Positions 52,565 to 62,322 of a stretch of 64,000 bases of DNA are shown here, one piece after another (positions within the stretch are counted from its first letter, which is position 1; every line of letters begins with the position of its first letter). Source of the stretch: Glycomyces terrestris. Its GTDB lineage: Bacteria; Actinomycetota; Actinomycetes; Mycobacteriales; Micromonosporaceae. Location: assembly GCF_003933745.1 (NCBI RefSeq), contig NZ_RSEB01000003.1, positions 806,001 to 870,000 on the forward strand. Reading direction: 5' to 3'. The notes beneath the pieces were generated by a model. The model was not told where the DNA came from. It searched no databases and saw only the letters and a list, made by a program, of their open reading frames with translations. Position numbers and translations under genes: made by a program.

Positions 52565-53012
52565 CCGGGCTTCCGGGCTTCCGGGCTTCCGGGCTTCCGG
52601 GCTTCCGGGCTTCCGGGCTTCCGGGCTTCCGGGCTTCCGGGCTTCCGGGCTTCCGGGCTTCCGGGCTTCCGGGCTTCCGGGCTTCCGGGCTTCCGGGCTT
52701 CCGGGCTTCCGGGCTTCCGGGCTTCCGGGCTTCCGGGCTTCCGGGCTTCCGGGCTTCCGGGCTTCCGGGCTTCCGGGCTTCCGGGCTTCCGGGCTTCCGG
52801 GCTTCCGGGCTTCCGGGCTTCCGGGCTTCCGGGCTTCCGGGCTTCCGGGCTTCCGGGCTTCCGGGCTTCCGGGCTTCCGGGCTTCCGGGCTTCCGGGCTT
52901 CCGGGCTTCCGGGCTTCCGGGCTTCCGGGCTTCCGGGCTTCCGGGCTTCCGGGCTTCCGGGCTTCCGGGCTTCCGGGCTTCCGGGCTTGCGGGCTTCCGG
53001 GCTTCCGGGCTC
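52565..53012. repeat. Tandem array of 56 copies of an 8-bp unit (CCGGGCTT)
   Basis: CCGGGCTT repeats with no interruption from 52565 to 53012, exactly 448 bases or 56 units. Only two units differ: copy 54 (52989-52996) begins GCGGGCTT and copy 56 (53005-53012) ends in C. The array is in the gap between the rhomboid gene and the MobA-like gene. Because the unit is 8 bases, all three frames on each strand are open, so long ORFs seen there are artefacts of the repeat. Confidence 0.97.
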
Positions 53013-53289
53013 GGTTCTCAGTTCTCAGTTCGACCCCGTCCGGCTTCCCCGGTTTCGAGGTCGAGGTGTTCGGGCTTGACTCGCGTCTTCGAAGGGCCCC
53101 TCCCCCCCCACCCCCCAGCCCCACCCGCCCGAAGTCGAATTGCCTGCATGGTCGTGAGGGCCGCCGCTTTGGCGGTGGCCGGCGGTCGTCGTTGACCGCC
53201 CTGGTTGCAGCGGGCGCCACTCGGCGATCGCGCGACGCGCATCCCGGATAGGCCAGGCGTCGCGGTTCGTCAGGTGGGCGTCGGTGCCG
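53013..53289. other. Right flank of the repeat, no gene
   Basis: Contains a duplicated TTCTCAG (about 53016-53028), a C-rich tract around 53095-53125 and further GC-rich sequence. No coding signal. Together with the array it makes up most of the 763-base gap between the rhomboid and mobA-like stops. Confidence 0.5.
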
Positions 53290-53904
53290 CTATTTCAGCT
53301 CCGCGGCCCAGGTGCGGGCCTGGTCGAGGTCTTCCGGGGTGTCGCAGTCGAACCATGGGGGCGGACTCGCGTCCTCCCAGGTCACGGTCTCGACCTCGAT
53401 CCCGGTGAACAGGAGCCGCGCGGGGGCTCCCGGTTCGACCTCGGCCGCGTTGCGGCGCAGCCGGTCCGTCGGCCAGACGCCGCACAGCCACTGCCGGCGG
53501 CCGGCGTTGTCGCAGAAGACCGCTCCGGCCTCGGGCCCCGCCGCGTCCGCGGTGTCGACGAGGAGGCGCAGCGCCTCCGGCGACAGGAACGGGAGGTCCC
53601 CGGCCAGGACCGCCACGCGGGTGCAGTCCTCCGGAACCAGTTCCAGACCGGTCCTCACCGACCGCGCCGGGCCCGAACCCGGCGGGTCCTCGAGGACCTG
53701 GACCGCCCCTTCGGGTAGGGGCGCGGCGTCGGCGGGCCTCGTGCCCACGACCACGCGGGCGGCCGCGCCCGCGCAGGCCGCCAGGGCCCGTTCGAGGATC
53801 GTGGTGCCCGCGACGGACAGTTCGCTCTTCGCGCATCCGGCGAATCGCCGGGCCTTGCCGCCGACCAGGAGGATCGCGGCGAAATCGCTCGGGAGTTCAC
53901 CCAT
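53290..53904 (-). CDS. mobA: MobA-like NTP transferase
   Basis: 204 residues. Nucleotidyltransferase fold start AAILLVGGKARRFAGCAKSE (GG-x-R/K motif), GTTILERALAACAGAAARVV, a metal-binding LAGDLPFLSPEAL and C-terminal WFDCDTPEDLDQAR. These fit molybdenum cofactor guanylyltransferase, which attaches GMP to molybdopterin. The usual LAGGxSxRMGxDK is modified to LVGGKARRFAGCAK, so the nucleotide specificity may differ. No molybdenum genes are adjacent. Confidence 0.72.
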   Translation of the reverse strand: MGELPSDFAAILLVGGKARRFAGCAKSELSVAGTTILERALAACAGAAARVVVGTRPADAAPLPEGAVQVLEDPPGSGPARSVRTGLELVPEDCTRVAVLAGDLPFLSPEALRLLVDTADAAGPEAGAVFCDNAGRRQWLCGVWPTDRLRRNAAEVEPGAPARLLFTGIEVETVTWEDASPPPWFDCDTPEDLDQARTWAAELK

Positions 53905-54010
53905 GCACCCAGCCTAGCGACCAGGTCCGGCGCGCGGTGGCCGGTGGCCGGAGCGGTTCGGGCGCGTCTTCGGCGCGTTCGTGCGGTCATTCGGTTCCCT
54001 TCTGTTGGGT

Positions 54011-54040
54011 CGGTTGCGGTTGCGGTTGCGGTTGCGGTTC
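54011..54040. repeat. Hexanucleotide repeat (CGGTTG)4-CGGTTC
   Basis: Five consecutive 6-base units, 54011-54040, in the gap between the mobA-like and DUF4192 genes. A short slipped-strand repeat. Confidence 0.9.
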
Positions 54041-54161
54041 GGGCTCGGCCTGAACTGCGGAACCGGGTTCAGCCGCAGTCGGGGTCTGGGAGCCCGGTTC
54101 GGCGGCTTGGGCCGTGTGATCGGGCTCGGTGGCGGGGGAGGCCGGGCGTCGGCGTGCGGTC

Positions 54162-55142
54162 CTATTCCTCTCGTTCGGCGGCCTCCAGGTCGGCGGTGCC
54201 GATGTTCGTGAGGGCGGCCGGCGGGTAGCCGGCCTGGAGGGCGGCCCGGAGCAGTTGGGCGAGCCGGTAGTTCGGGCTCGCCCTCAGGGCCGTGTCGAAG
54301 GCTTCGAGCGCGAGGACGCCGTTGCCGAAGCGGTAGGCCGCGAAGCCCGCGACCGTGGCCGCCGGGGCCAGGAGGTCGTCGGCCATGTGGCGGGCCACCC
54401 AGAGCCACAGGTCGATCCGGTTCGCCTCGAACCGGCCGGTGCTGATGCGGCGCAGGGCGTAGTCGCGGATGTCCAAGTCGCCCAAGGCGAGTCCGATCGC
54501 GGCGATGTCGTCCGGGCCGGGGAGCGCGGTCGTGCCGAGCCAGTGGTCGATCGCGTGGAGGTCCTGGGACCGCTGGGCCGCCCAGTCGAGGTCGGCCTCG
54601 GCGGCGAGCACCGCCGCGACCGCCCGTTCGACCGCGGCGCGGCGGCCCGGCGGGGCCGGGGCGAGCTGGTCGGCGACCGCCGCGCGGTCGGCCGCGGCGT
54701 GGCAGCCCGCGACCGCGACTTCGCAGGAGGCCGGGGAGGACTCCGGGACCGGCAGGCCCTCGGCCGGGCAGCAGGGCTTGTCGCAGGTGAGGCTGAACCA
54801 GCGGCCCTCGAAAACGCGGAGCTTGTCGAGCGGCTTCACTCCGGCGTTGAAGAAGCGGGAGGCCGCGCGTTCGATCGACGCCTCGGCGACCTCCTGCTCG
54901 CCGTAGCCGATGACCACGCACTCGTCGCAGCCGTTGAGGCTGAGCTGCCCGGTGAGGTCCGGGAGGTGCTCGAGATGGTCGGCGGAGCCGGGGAGGTCGA
55001 CCCGGAAGGTGCACTGGAGGCGGCGGTCGACGAGGCCGACCACCACGAGGCTGTGCTCCGGATGGAAGCCCAGGAGCAGCGGGACGGTGGTGAGGAGGTC
55101 GTTGGGGCCGCTGATGCTGATTCTCGCCTGTGTCATGTTCAT
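54162..55142 (-). CDS. DUF4192-family protein
   Basis: 326 residues from ATG 55142 (or ATG 55136). Characteristic pattern: SGPNDLLTTVPLLLGFHPEH and SLVVVGLVDRRLQCTFRVDL near the start, SLNGCDECVVIGYGEQEVAE, then FFNAGVKPLDKLRVFEGRWF with SLTCDKPCCPAEGLPVP containing a Cys pair. A TPR-like tail ends the chain. The family is specific to actinobacteria, without known function. A run of A/T and DnaA-box-like sequence lies upstream. Confidence 0.8.
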   Translation of the reverse strand: MNMTQARISISGPNDLLTTVPLLLGFHPEHSLVVVGLVDRRLQCTFRVDLPGSADHLEHLPDLTGQLSLNGCDECVVIGYGEQEVAEASIERAASRFFNAGVKPLDKLRVFEGRWFSLTCDKPCCPAEGLPVPESSPASCEVAVAGCHAAADRAAVADQLAPAPPGRRAAVERAVAAVLAAEADLDWAAQRSQDLHAIDHWLGTTALPGPDDIAAIGLALGDLDIRDYALRRISTGRFEANRIDLWLWVARHMADDLLAPAATVAGFAAYRFGNGVLALEAFDTALRASPNYRLAQLLRAALQAGYPPAALTNIGTADLEAAEREE

Positions 55143-55193
55143 ACGTCAACTGTCCGTGAAGACGTCGATACAGGCAACAATTCTTTTTCGGGC

Positions 55194-55229
55194 TGTGGAT
55201 AACTCAAATGTGAAGAAAATTGTGGATGT
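55194..55229. promoter_or_regulatory. Isolated DnaA-box-like sequences
   Basis: TGTGGATAA at 55194-55202 is an exact DnaA box and TGTGGATGT at 55221 a near match, in an unusually AT-rich 100-base patch upstream of the DUF4192 gene. Probably chance or weak DnaA control. Confidence 0.3.
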
Positions 55230-55271
55230 GGATGGTTTGGTGGGTTGCGGAAACATGTGATAGCCGGACTT

Positions 55272-55297
55272 GGGGGCGGCGCCTTCGCGCCGCCCCC
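55272..55297. terminator. Hairpin after the membrane gene ending at 55314
   Basis: Perfect 11-bp arms GGGGGCGGCGC (55272-55282) and GCGCCGCCCCC (55287-55297) with CTTC loop, followed by TTG on the plus strand. It lies 17 bases past the stop of the minus-strand membrane gene. Confidence 0.75.
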
Positions 55298-55313
55298 TTG
55301 CCGTCCGGTGTGG

Positions 55314-55715
55314 TCAGAGGTGCTTCACGCCCGCGGCCTCCAGGACCGTGAACAGCGCGACCAGTGCCGCGCCGCCCAGCAGGACGATGTAGCCCGCGAC
55401 CGTCAGGTCCACGAGGCCCGTGAAAGGCAGGACCGCGAGGGCGATCGCGGCCAGGGCGTTGTTGACCACGACGGCGACGACCTGGCCGCGCACCAGGTCC
55501 GGGTGGCCGGCGACGAGCGCCAGGACGGCTGCGCAGCCGAGCAGGTACACGCCGAACGGCACCGCCCAGGCCGGGCCGAGGCCCAGGAGCGAGTCGACCA
55601 GGGCGAACCCGGCGGTCATGAGGAGGCCGAAGCCGGCGCAGGCGAGGGCGTCCTGGCGCAGGACCGAGCGCAGCCGGGTCCGGGCGGCGGTGGCGGTGGG
55701 GGCGGTCGTGCTCAT
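55314..55715 (-). CDS. Four-helix membrane protein
   Basis: 133 residues from ATG 55715, with GGAGG 6 bases upstream; a further upstream frame has shadow composition. Helices: ACAGFGLLMTAGFALVDSLL, FGVYLLGCAAVLALVAG, VNNALAAIALAVLPFTGLVD and VAGYIVLLGGAALVALFTVL. Divergent from an XRE regulator, which by context controls it. Family not recognised. Confidence 0.75.
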   Translation of the reverse strand: MSTTAPTATAARTRLRSVLRQDALACAGFGLLMTAGFALVDSLLGLGPAWAVPFGVYLLGCAAVLALVAGHPDLVRGQVVAVVVNNALAAIALAVLPFTGLVDLTVAGYIVLLGGAALVALFTVLEAAGVKHL

Positions 55716-55797
55716 GGGTTCCTCCACAAGGGGGTCCGGCGGGACTCGGGTCGTCCCGGTTCGACGCCAATGCTGGACCCGGCGGGTCCGGCCCGCA

Positions 55798-55814
55798 ATG
55801 ACCTCTGAGGTCAT
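55798..55814. promoter_or_regulatory. 17-bp palindromic operator between divergent genes
   Basis: ATGACCTC (55798-55805), T, GAGGTCAT (55807-55814): a perfect 8-bp inverted repeat between the membrane gene (55715, minus) and the XRE gene (55849, plus). A site for an XRE dimer. Confidence 0.65.
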
Positions 55815-55848
55815 GGCCGGGCGCCGCGGGCGCGGCTACGGTTGCGCC

Positions 55849-56649
55849 GTGACCGTCCAGACCCTCCCCGCGTTCGGCGGGCTGCTGCGCCAGTGGCGCG
55901 AGCGCCGCCGCCTCAGCCAGTTCGACCTGTCGGTGCAGACCGGGGTGTCCGCGAGGCACCTCTCGCGCATCGAGACCGGCCGCGCCGAGCCCAGCCGCCA
56001 GATGGTGCTGCGCCTCGCCGAAGCGCTCGACGTGCCGCTGCGCGAACGGAACGCGCTCCTGGTCGCGGCCGGGTTCGCACCCGCGTGGGCCGAGACCGAC
56101 TACTGGGACGAGCGGCTCGCGGTGGCGCGGGAGGCGGTCGGATGGATCCTGGAGCACCACGACCCGCTGCCGGCGGTGGTGGTCGACCGGTTCGGGACCC
56201 TCCTCGACTTCAACGGCGGGGCCGGCCTCCTCATGGAGGACGTCGACCCGGAGCTGCTGAGCGGCCGCGTGAACCTCGCGCGGGTCGCGCTGCACCCGCG
56301 GGGGCTCGCGCCGCGGCTGCGGAACTTCGGGGAGGTGCGGCAGTACTTCCTCGACCGGCTGCGGGCGCAGCTCGCCGTCGACGACCACCCGGCGGTGGCC
56401 GGGCTCATCGAAGAAGTGCTCGGATACGAGCCGGTCGCGCCCGACGACGGCGGCTGGGACGGGACCTCGCCGAGCCCGATCGCGCTGCCGCTGCGGGTGC
56501 GCAGTCGGCACGGGGACCTGTCGATGTTCACCACGATCGCGACGTTCGGCGCGCCGCGCGACGTGACCGTGTCCGAACTCGCCGTGGAGCTGTTCTTCCC
56601 GCTCGACAAGGCCACCAGGGCGGCCTTCGCCGCGGCCGCCGGGGCCTGA
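55849..56649 (+). CDS. XRE-family regulator, MmyB-like
   Basis: 266 residues from GTG 55849. N-terminal [23 protein letters not shown] followed by [16 protein letters not shown]. The C-terminal MmyB-type ligand-binding domain shows [20 protein letters not shown] and [20 protein letters not shown], and [20 protein letters not shown]. The family binds a fatty-acid-like or aromatic ligand in Streptomyces. A perfect palindrome overlaps its promoter and that of the divergent membrane protein. Confidence 0.88.
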   Translation: MTVQTLPAFGGLLRQWRERRRLSQFDLSVQTGVSARHLSRIETGRAEPSRQMVLRLAEALDVPLRERNALLVAAGFAPAWAETDYWDERLAVAREAVGWILEHHDPLPAVVVDRFGTLLDFNGGAGLLMEDVDPELLSGRVNLARVALHPRGLAPRLRNFGEVRQYFLDRLRAQLAVDDHPAVAGLIEEVLGYEPVAPDDGGWDGTSPSPIALPLRVRSRHGDLSMFTTIATFGAPRDVTVSELAVELFFPLDKATRAAFAAAAGA

Positions 56650-56812
56650 GCGACGGCCCCCGTCGGGGGTGGGACGGACCCCATCGGGGCCGCGGAGGCG
56701 GCGCGGCCGGGCCCGGAGGGAGGCTAGGCTAGAGGGTCTGGGGCGGGCCGTCCGCGGGGGCGCGCGGCCGGCGGCCACGAGGACAAAACCACAGGTCAAG
56801 CGGGAGCGAAGC

Positions 56813-59800
56813 GTGTCGAACCAGTACGTCCACCTGCACGTGCACAGCGAGTACTCGATGCTCGACGGGGCCGCGAAACTCAAACCCCTGTTCGCGGAGG
56901 CGGAGCGGCTCGGGCAGCCCGCGATCGCGCTCACCGACCACGGCAACATGTACGGCGGGTACGCGTTCTACCAGCAGGCGAAGAAGTCCGGGATCAAGCC
57001 GATCCTCGGCATCGAGGCGTACCTGGCCCCGCACGACCGGTTCCACAAGAAGCCCGTGTTCTGGGGCGAGCCGGGCCAGCGGCCCGACGACATCTCCGGC
57101 GGCGGCGCGTACACGCACATGACGATGCTCGCGAAGGACTCCGCGGGCCTGCGGAACCTGTTCCGCCTCTCCAGCCTCGCGTCGTTCGAGGGCTACTACT
57201 ACAAACCGCGCATGGACCGGGAACTCATCGCGCAGCACGCGGCCGGGATCGTCGCCACCACCGGCTGCCCCTCCGGCGAGGTCCAGACCCGGCTGCGGCT
57301 CGGCCAGATCGACGAGGCGATGCAGGCCGCCGCCGACTACCGCGACATCTTCGGCGCCGAGAACTACTTCCTGGAGGTCATGGACCACGGGATCGGCATC
57401 GAGCAGCGCGTCAAGGACGAGCTGTACGACCTCGCGAAGCGCCTCAACCTGCCGCCGCTGGTCACGAACGACTCCCACATCGTCACCGCCGACCAGAAGG
57501 ACACGCACGAGGCGCTCCTGTGCGTCCAGTCCGGCACCACCCTCGACGACCCGAAGCGGTTCAAGCTCGACGGCGACGGCTACTTCCTGCGCTCGGCCGA
57601 CCAGATGTACGGGCTGCGCAGCGACGACCTGTGGCAGGAGGGCTGCGCGAACACGCTCCTCGTCGCCGACATGGTGTCGTCCTACGACGAGATCTTCGCC
57701 GTCCAGGACCGGATGCCGGTCATCCAGGTCCCCGAGGGCCACGACCAGGGGACGTGGCTGCGCGAGCAGGTCGCGGTCGGCCTCAAGGAGCGGTTCCCGG
57801 GCCAGGACGTGCCCGCGGAGTACCTGGAGCGGGCCGAGCTCGAGCTGAACGTCATCATCAACGCCGGCTACCCCTCGTACTTCCTCGTCGTCGCCGACCT
57901 CATCGCGCACGCCCGCTCCATCGGGATCTACGTCGGCCCCGGCCGCGGCTCGGCCGCCGGCTCGCTCGTCGCGTACGCCATGAAGATCACGAACATCGAC
58001 CCGATCGAGCACGGCCTCCTGTTCGAGCGGTTCCTCAACCCCGAGCGCGTCTCGATGCCCGACATCGACATCGACTTCGACGACCGCCGCCGCGGCGAGA
58101 TGATCACCTACGCCACCGAGAAGTACGGCAAGGAGTTCGTCGCCCAGGTCATCACGTTCGGCACCATCAAGACCAAGGCCGCGATCAAGGACGCCGCGCG
58201 CATCCACCACGGCCAGCCCGGCTTCTCGATCGCCGAGCGCATCACCAAGGCGCTCCCGCCGCCCGTCGCCGCCACCGACATCCCCCTCTCGGGGATCATG
58301 GACCCCGAGCACCCGCGGTACAAGGAGGCCGGCGAGGTCCGCAGCCTCATCGAGAACGACACCGAGGTCCGCACGATCTTCGACACGGCGCTCGGCCTGG
58401 AGGGCCTGATCCGCAATGCGGGCGTGCACGCCTGCGCGGTCATCCTCTCCTCGCAGCCCCTCGTCGACTGCATCCCCATGTGGGCCAGGCCCGACGGGTC
58501 GATCATCACCGGGTGGGACTACCCGTCCTGCGAGGACATCGGCCTGCTCAAGATGGACTTCCTGGGCCTGCGGAACCTCACCGTCATCGGCGACGCCATC
58601 GAGGCCATCAAGATCAACCGGGGCATCGACCTCGACCTCGACACGCTCGCCACCGACGACGCCAAGACGTACGAGCTCCTCTCCCGCGGCGACAGCCTCG
58701 GCGTGTTCCAGCTCGACGGCGGCGCCATGCGCGAGCTCCTCAAGCGCATGCAGCCCACCGAGTTCAACGACATCATCGCCGTCAACGCCCTCTACCGGCC
58801 CGGCCCGATGGCCGCGAACTCGCACAACAACTACGCCGACCGCAAGAACAAGCGCCAGGACGTCGTCCCGCTCCACCCCGAGCTCGCCGACGCCCTCGAG
58901 GAGATCCTCGCCGAGACGTACGGCCTCATCGTCTACCAGGAGCAGATCATGCGCATCGCGCAGAAGCTCGCCGGGTTCACGATGGGCCAGGCGGACATGC
59001 TCCGCAAGGCCATGGGCAAGAAGAAGCTCGACGTCCTGGAGAAGCAGTTCGCGGCGTTCGAGGCCGGCATGCAGTCGAACGGGTTCTCCAAGGAGTCCAT
59101 CAAGACCCTGTGGGACATCATGCTCCCCTTCGCCGGCTACGCGTTCAACAAGTCGCACGCCGCCGGGTACGCCCTCGTCGGGTACTGGACCGCGTACCTG
59201 AAGGCGAACTACCCCGCCGAGTACATGGCCGCGCTCCTCACCTCCGTCGGCGACTCCAAGGACAAGGCCGCCGTGTACCTCTCCGAGTGCCGCCGCATGG
59301 GCATCACCGTCATGCCCCCGGACGTCAACGAGTCCCGGCACATGTTCCACCCGGTCGGCAAGGACATCAGGTACGGGCTCGGGGCCGTCCGCAACGTCGG
59401 CGCGAACGTCGTCGCCGGCATCATCGAGGCCCGCGAGGAGAAGGGCGCCTACGCCGACTTCAAGGACTTTCTCCAGAAGGTCCCCGCGGCCGTGTGCAAC
59501 AAGCGGACCGTGGAGTCGCTCATCAAGGCCGGCGCGTTCGACTCCCTCGGGCACGCCCGCCGCGGTCTCGCCGAAGTCCACGAGAAGGCCATCGACGCCA
59601 TGGTCTCCATCAAGAAGGAGGAGGCCCGCGGCCAGTTCGACCTGTTCGGCGGCATGATGGCCGAGACCACCGACACGCTCGGCGTCGACCTCACCATCGC
59701 CGACGACGAATGGGACCGGCGCGACAAGCTCGCGTTCGAGCGCGAGATGCTCGGCCTGTACGTCTCCGACCACCCGCTCAACGGGTTCGAGCGGCTCCTG

Positions 59801-60355
59801 TCCTCCAACGCCGACCGGCCCATCGCGGCCCTCCACGGCGAGGACGTCCCCGACGGCGCGAACGTGCGCGTCGCCGGCATCCTCCAGAACGTCGCCAAGC
59901 GCGTCACCAAGCAGGGCAAGCTGTGGGCCTCGGCCACCCTGGAGGACCTCGCCGGCTCGATCGAGGTGCGGTTCTTCCCGAACACGTACGAGCTCGTCTC
60001 CGAATCGCTCGCCGACGACCTCGTCTGCTGCGTCAAGGGCAAGCTCGACCGCCGCGACGGCACCGCCCAGCTCATCGCCCAGGACCTCGCCGTCCTCGAC
60101 ACCTCGACCGGGCCCGAGTCGAACTCGGCGCCGATCACGCTCGCGCTCCGGGCCGCCTCGGTCAACCCCGCGCTCATCGAGAAGCTCTCCGACACGTTCA
60201 AGACCCACCGCGGCGAGGCCCAGGTGCGGGTCCAGCTCGCCAACGGGCCCAAGACGACCCTGTACGCGCTCGGCGACGCCTGGCGGGTGCGGCCCTCGAT
60301 CGAGCTCTCCGCCGACCTGAAGGCGCTCCTCGGCGCCGGCGCCCTCATCGGATAG
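56813..60355 (+). CDS. dnaE: DNA polymerase III alpha subunit
   Basis: 1180 residues from GTG 56813. PHP domain start [30 protein letters not shown], then the catalytic core [20 protein letters not shown], and the Asp triad in [20 protein letters not shown]; thumb and tandem HhH with [20 protein letters not shown] and an OB fold near residue 1000 ([20 protein letters not shown]). It is the replicative DnaE1 type by length. Single-gene unit ending in a terminator. Confidence 0.95.
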   Translation: MSNQYVHLHVHSEYSMLDGAAKLKPLFAEAERLGQPAIALTDHGNMYGGYAFYQQAKKSGIKPILGIEAYLAPHDRFHKKPVFWGEPGQRPDDISGGGAYTHMTMLAKDSAGLRNLFRLSSLASFEGYYYKPRMDRELIAQHAAGIVATTGCPSGEVQTRLRLGQIDEAMQAAADYRDIFGAENYFLEVMDHGIGIEQRVKDELYDLAKRLNLPPLVTNDSHIVTADQKDTHEALLCVQSGTTLDDPKRFKLDGDGYFLRSADQMYGLRSDDLWQEGCANTLLVADMVSSYDEIFAVQDRMPVIQVPEGHDQGTWLREQVAVGLKERFPGQDVPAEYLERAELELNVIINAGYPSYFLVVADLIAHARSIGIYVGPGRGSAAGSLVAYAMKITNIDPIEHGLLFERFLNPERVSMPDIDIDFDDRRRGEMITYATEKYGKEFVAQVITFGTIKTKAAIKDAARIHHGQPGFSIAERITKALPPPVAATDIPLSGIMDPEHPRYKEAGEVRSLIENDTEVRTIFDTALGLEGLIRNAGVHACAVILSSQPLVDCIPMWARPDGSIITGWDYPSCEDIGLLKMDFLGLRNLTVIGDAIEAIKINRGIDLDLDTLATDDAKTYELLSRGDSLGVFQLDGGAMRELLKRMQPTEFNDIIAVNALYRPGPMAANSHNNYADRKNKRQDVVPLHPELADALEEILAETYGLIVYQEQIMRIAQKLAGFTMGQADMLRKAMGKKKLDVLEKQFAAFEAGMQSNGFSKESIKTLWDIMLPFAGYAFNKSHAAGYALVGYWTAYLKANYPAEYMAALLTSVGDSKDKAAVYLSECRRMGITVMPPDVNESRHMFHPVGKDIRYGLGAVRNVGANVVAGIIEAREEKGAYADFKDFLQKVPAAVCNKRTVESLIKAGAFDSLGHARRGLAEVHEKAIDAMVSIKKEEARGQFDLFGGMMAETTDTLGVDLTIADDEWDRRDKLAFEREMLGLYVSDHPLNGFERLLSSNADRPIAALHGEDVPDGANVRVAGILQNVAKRVTKQGKLWASATLEDLAGSIEVRFFPNTYELVSESLADDLVCCVKGKLDRRDGTAQLIAQDLAVLDTSTGPESNSAPITLALRAASVNPALIEKLSDTFKTHRGEAQVRVQLANGPKTTLYALGDAWRVRPSIELSADLKALLGAGALIG

Positions 60356-60360
60356 CGGCG

Positions 60361-60393
60361 GGACCGGGCCGGGCCCCGCGGCCGGCCCGGTCC
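60361..60393 (+). terminator. Terminator of dnaE
   Basis: Perfect 12-bp arms GGACCGGGCCGG (60361-60372) and its complement (60382-60393) around 9 bases, 6 bases after the dnaE stop and before the convergent SDR gene. Confidence 0.8.
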
Positions 60394-60415
60394 TGCCCCG
60401 CCGGTGCAGCGGCTG

Positions 60416-61273
60416 CTAGCGGTCGAAGTCCGTCGCCCGCGACACGTGCTCCCACGCGTCGAGCTCCGCCTCCTGCTCCTTCAGCGACTCCCGGATCCGG
60501 TCGACCGCGGTCCCGCCGAGCGCGAGCCGCAGCGGGACCTCCTCGGCCGCGAGCGCCTCCAGGATCGCCGCGGCCGCCTTCGCCGGGTCGCCCGGCTGGT
60601 TCCCGTCCGACGCCGCGAACGACGCCCGGAACGGGCCCACCGTCTCCTCGTAGCCCGCGACCGGCGCCGACTCTGAGTGCACGCCCCCCGCGAAGCTCGT
60701 GCGGAACGCGCTCGGCTCGACGATGAGCACGTCGACGCCGTGCGGCCGCACCTCGGCCGCGAGCGCGACGCTCAAGCCCTCCAGGGCGAACTTCGTCGCC
60801 GAGTACGCGCCCACCCCGGGGAACGAGGTGCGCCCGCCCATGCTGGAGAGCTGCACGATCGCGCCCGAGCGGCGGGCCCGCATGTGCGGGAGGGCCGCCC
60901 GGACCAGGTTCGCGGGCCCGAACACGTGCAGGTCCATGAGGGAGCGGAGCTCGGCGTCGGTGGTCTCCTCGACCGCGCCGAGGTGGCCGCGGCCGGCGTT
61001 GTTCACCAGGACGTCGATGCGGCCGTACCAGAGGAGGGCCTCGGCGACGACCGCTTGGACGCGGTCCGGGTCGGTCACGTCCAGCTGGACCGGGACGACC
61101 CGGCCGGGGTGGGCCGCGGCGAGGTCGTCGAGGGCCTCGGGGCGGCGGGCGGTCGCCACGACCGTGTCGCCGGCGGCGACCGCGGCCTCGGTGATCGCGC
61201 GGCCGAAGCCGGCGCTGCTGCCGGTGACGAGCCAGACGCGGCCTGCGGCGGTGCGGGTGGGCTGGGTGCTCAT
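60416..61273 (-). CDS. Short-chain dehydrogenase/reductase
   Basis: 285 residues from ATG 61273. Classical SDR: TGSSAGFGRAITEAAVAAGD (NAD(P) site), LDVTDPDRVQAV, VLVNNAGRG, the Ser-Tyr-Lys triad in LSSMGGRTSFPGVGAYSATK, and FALEGLSVALAAEV. Divergent from the LysR gene, which likely controls it. A 24-residue helical tail follows the core. The substrate is unknown. Confidence 0.88.
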   Translation of the reverse strand: MSTQPTRTAAGRVWLVTGSSAGFGRAITEAAVAAGDTVVATARRPEALDDLAAAHPGRVVPVQLDVTDPDRVQAVVAEALLWYGRIDVLVNNAGRGHLGAVEETTDAELRSLMDLHVFGPANLVRAALPHMRARRSGAIVQLSSMGGRTSFPGVGAYSATKFALEGLSVALAAEVRPHGVDVLIVEPSAFRTSFAGGVHSESAPVAGYEETVGPFRASFAASDGNQPGDPAKAAAAILEALAAEEVPLRLALGGTAVDRIRESLKEQEAELDAWEHVSRATDFDR

Positions 61274-61349
61274 GGGTTTCCTTCCGTCGGTGCTCCCTCA
61301 TTTATCCCCTTGGGGCCCTTGGGCGTCCAATACCGGTCTTCGACCGCCC

Positions 61350-61366
61350 CATAAACGCGGCTTATG
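61350..61366. promoter_or_regulatory. LysR-type T-N11-A box
   Basis: CATAA (61350-61354) and TTATG (61362-61366) separated by 7 bases form a T-N11-A motif right before the LysR start at 61375 and facing the divergent SDR promoter. Confidence 0.45.
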
Positions 61367-61374
61367 ATCGCGGG

Positions 61375-62238
61375 ATGGAGCTGCGGCAGCTGCGGTACCT
61401 GGCGGCGATCGCCGAGCACCGCAACCTCGGTCGGGCGGCGCGGGCGCTGTACGTCAGCCAGCCCGCGCTCTCCTACGCGCTCAAGCGCCTCGAGACCGAA
61501 CTCGGGGTGCGCCTGTTCGACCGCACGCCCGCCGGCGTCGAGCCGACCGCGGCCGGGGCGGACGTCCTGCGCGCCGCCGCTGAGGCCCTCGCCGCCGCCG
61601 ACCGGGTGGCCGCGGCCGCGGAGCGCCACCGCGCCGGCGGCGTCCTCCGCGTCGGGTTCGAGGCCAGCGGCGCCGGGGAGCTCACCACCCGCGCCCGCGC
61701 CGAGTTCGCGCGCCTGCGGCCCGCGGTCCGGGTGGTGCCCAAGCGGTTCGACTGGGGCGGCGAGGCCGCGGCCCTGCGCGAGGGGGCCGTGGACGCCGCG
61801 TTCGTGTGGCTCCCGGCCGACCTCGACGGCTGCGAGTCCCTGCTCGTCCACACCGAGCCGCGCGTCGTCGGCATGCCCGCCGGGCACCGCCTCGCCGCGA
61901 AGGACCGCGTCACCCTCGCCGACACCGCCGCCGAGCCGCTCATGTGGACGGACGCGGCGCCGCGCGCGTGGGTCGACTGGTGGGCCGTGAACCCCCGCCC
62001 CGACGGGTCCGAACCGGTGTGGGGGCCCAAGAACGACAACGTCGAGGAGATGCTCGACCAGGTCGCCGCCGGCGCCGCGGTGTGCTTCGCGCCCGCGTCC
62101 ACGGCCGCCTACTACGCCCGGCCCGGCCTCGCGTGGGTGCCGCTCGCCGACGCCGAGCCCCTGCGCGTCGTCCTCGCCTGGCGGCCCGGGCACCCGCTCG
62201 CGGAGGACTTCGCGGCCGTCGTCCGCACCCTCCTGTGA
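61375..62238 (+). CDS. LysR-family transcriptional regulator
   Basis: 287 residues from ATG 61375. N-terminal winged HTH: RQLRYLAAIAEHRNLGRAAR, then ALYVSQPALSYALKRLETEL. The C-terminal part is the LysR co-inducer domain, with VPKRFDWGGEAAALREGAVD and VCFAPASTAAYYARPGLAWV. Divergent from the SDR gene; a CMD-fold gene follows on the same strand after 84 bases. Ligand unknown. Confidence 0.9.
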   Translation: MELRQLRYLAAIAEHRNLGRAARALYVSQPALSYALKRLETELGVRLFDRTPAGVEPTAAGADVLRAAAEALAAADRVAAAAERHRAGGVLRVGFEASGAGELTTRARAEFARLRPAVRVVPKRFDWGGEAAALREGAVDAAFVWLPADLDGCESLLVHTEPRVVGMPAGHRLAAKDRVTLADTAAEPLMWTDAAPRAWVDWWAVNPRPDGSEPVWGPKNDNVEEMLDQVAAGAAVCFAPASTAAYYARPGLAWVPLADAEPLRVVLAWRPGHPLAEDFAAVVRTLL

Positions 62239-62322
62239 CGCGCATCGCAGGCACTGTGGTCACATCGGCGGCCCGGCGTCCGTCAGAGGGGTGCAAGCGA
62301 ACCACACCGAAGGAGCACCGCC

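Noticed and set aside
52565-53012. CRISPR array
   Set aside because: Uniform 8-bp units without spacers.
52477-53220. Minus-strand frame with an RKPGSPEA repeat
   Set aside because: Same cause: the repeat unit removes stops; no start signal or flanking protein-like sequence.
51713-53251. Long plus-strand frame with a GLPGFRAS repeat
   Set aside because: It is out of frame with the rhomboid gene and then runs through the 8-bp tandem array, where no frame has a stop.
56729-60208. 1159-codon minus-strand frame
   Set aside because: Exactly antisense to dnaE.
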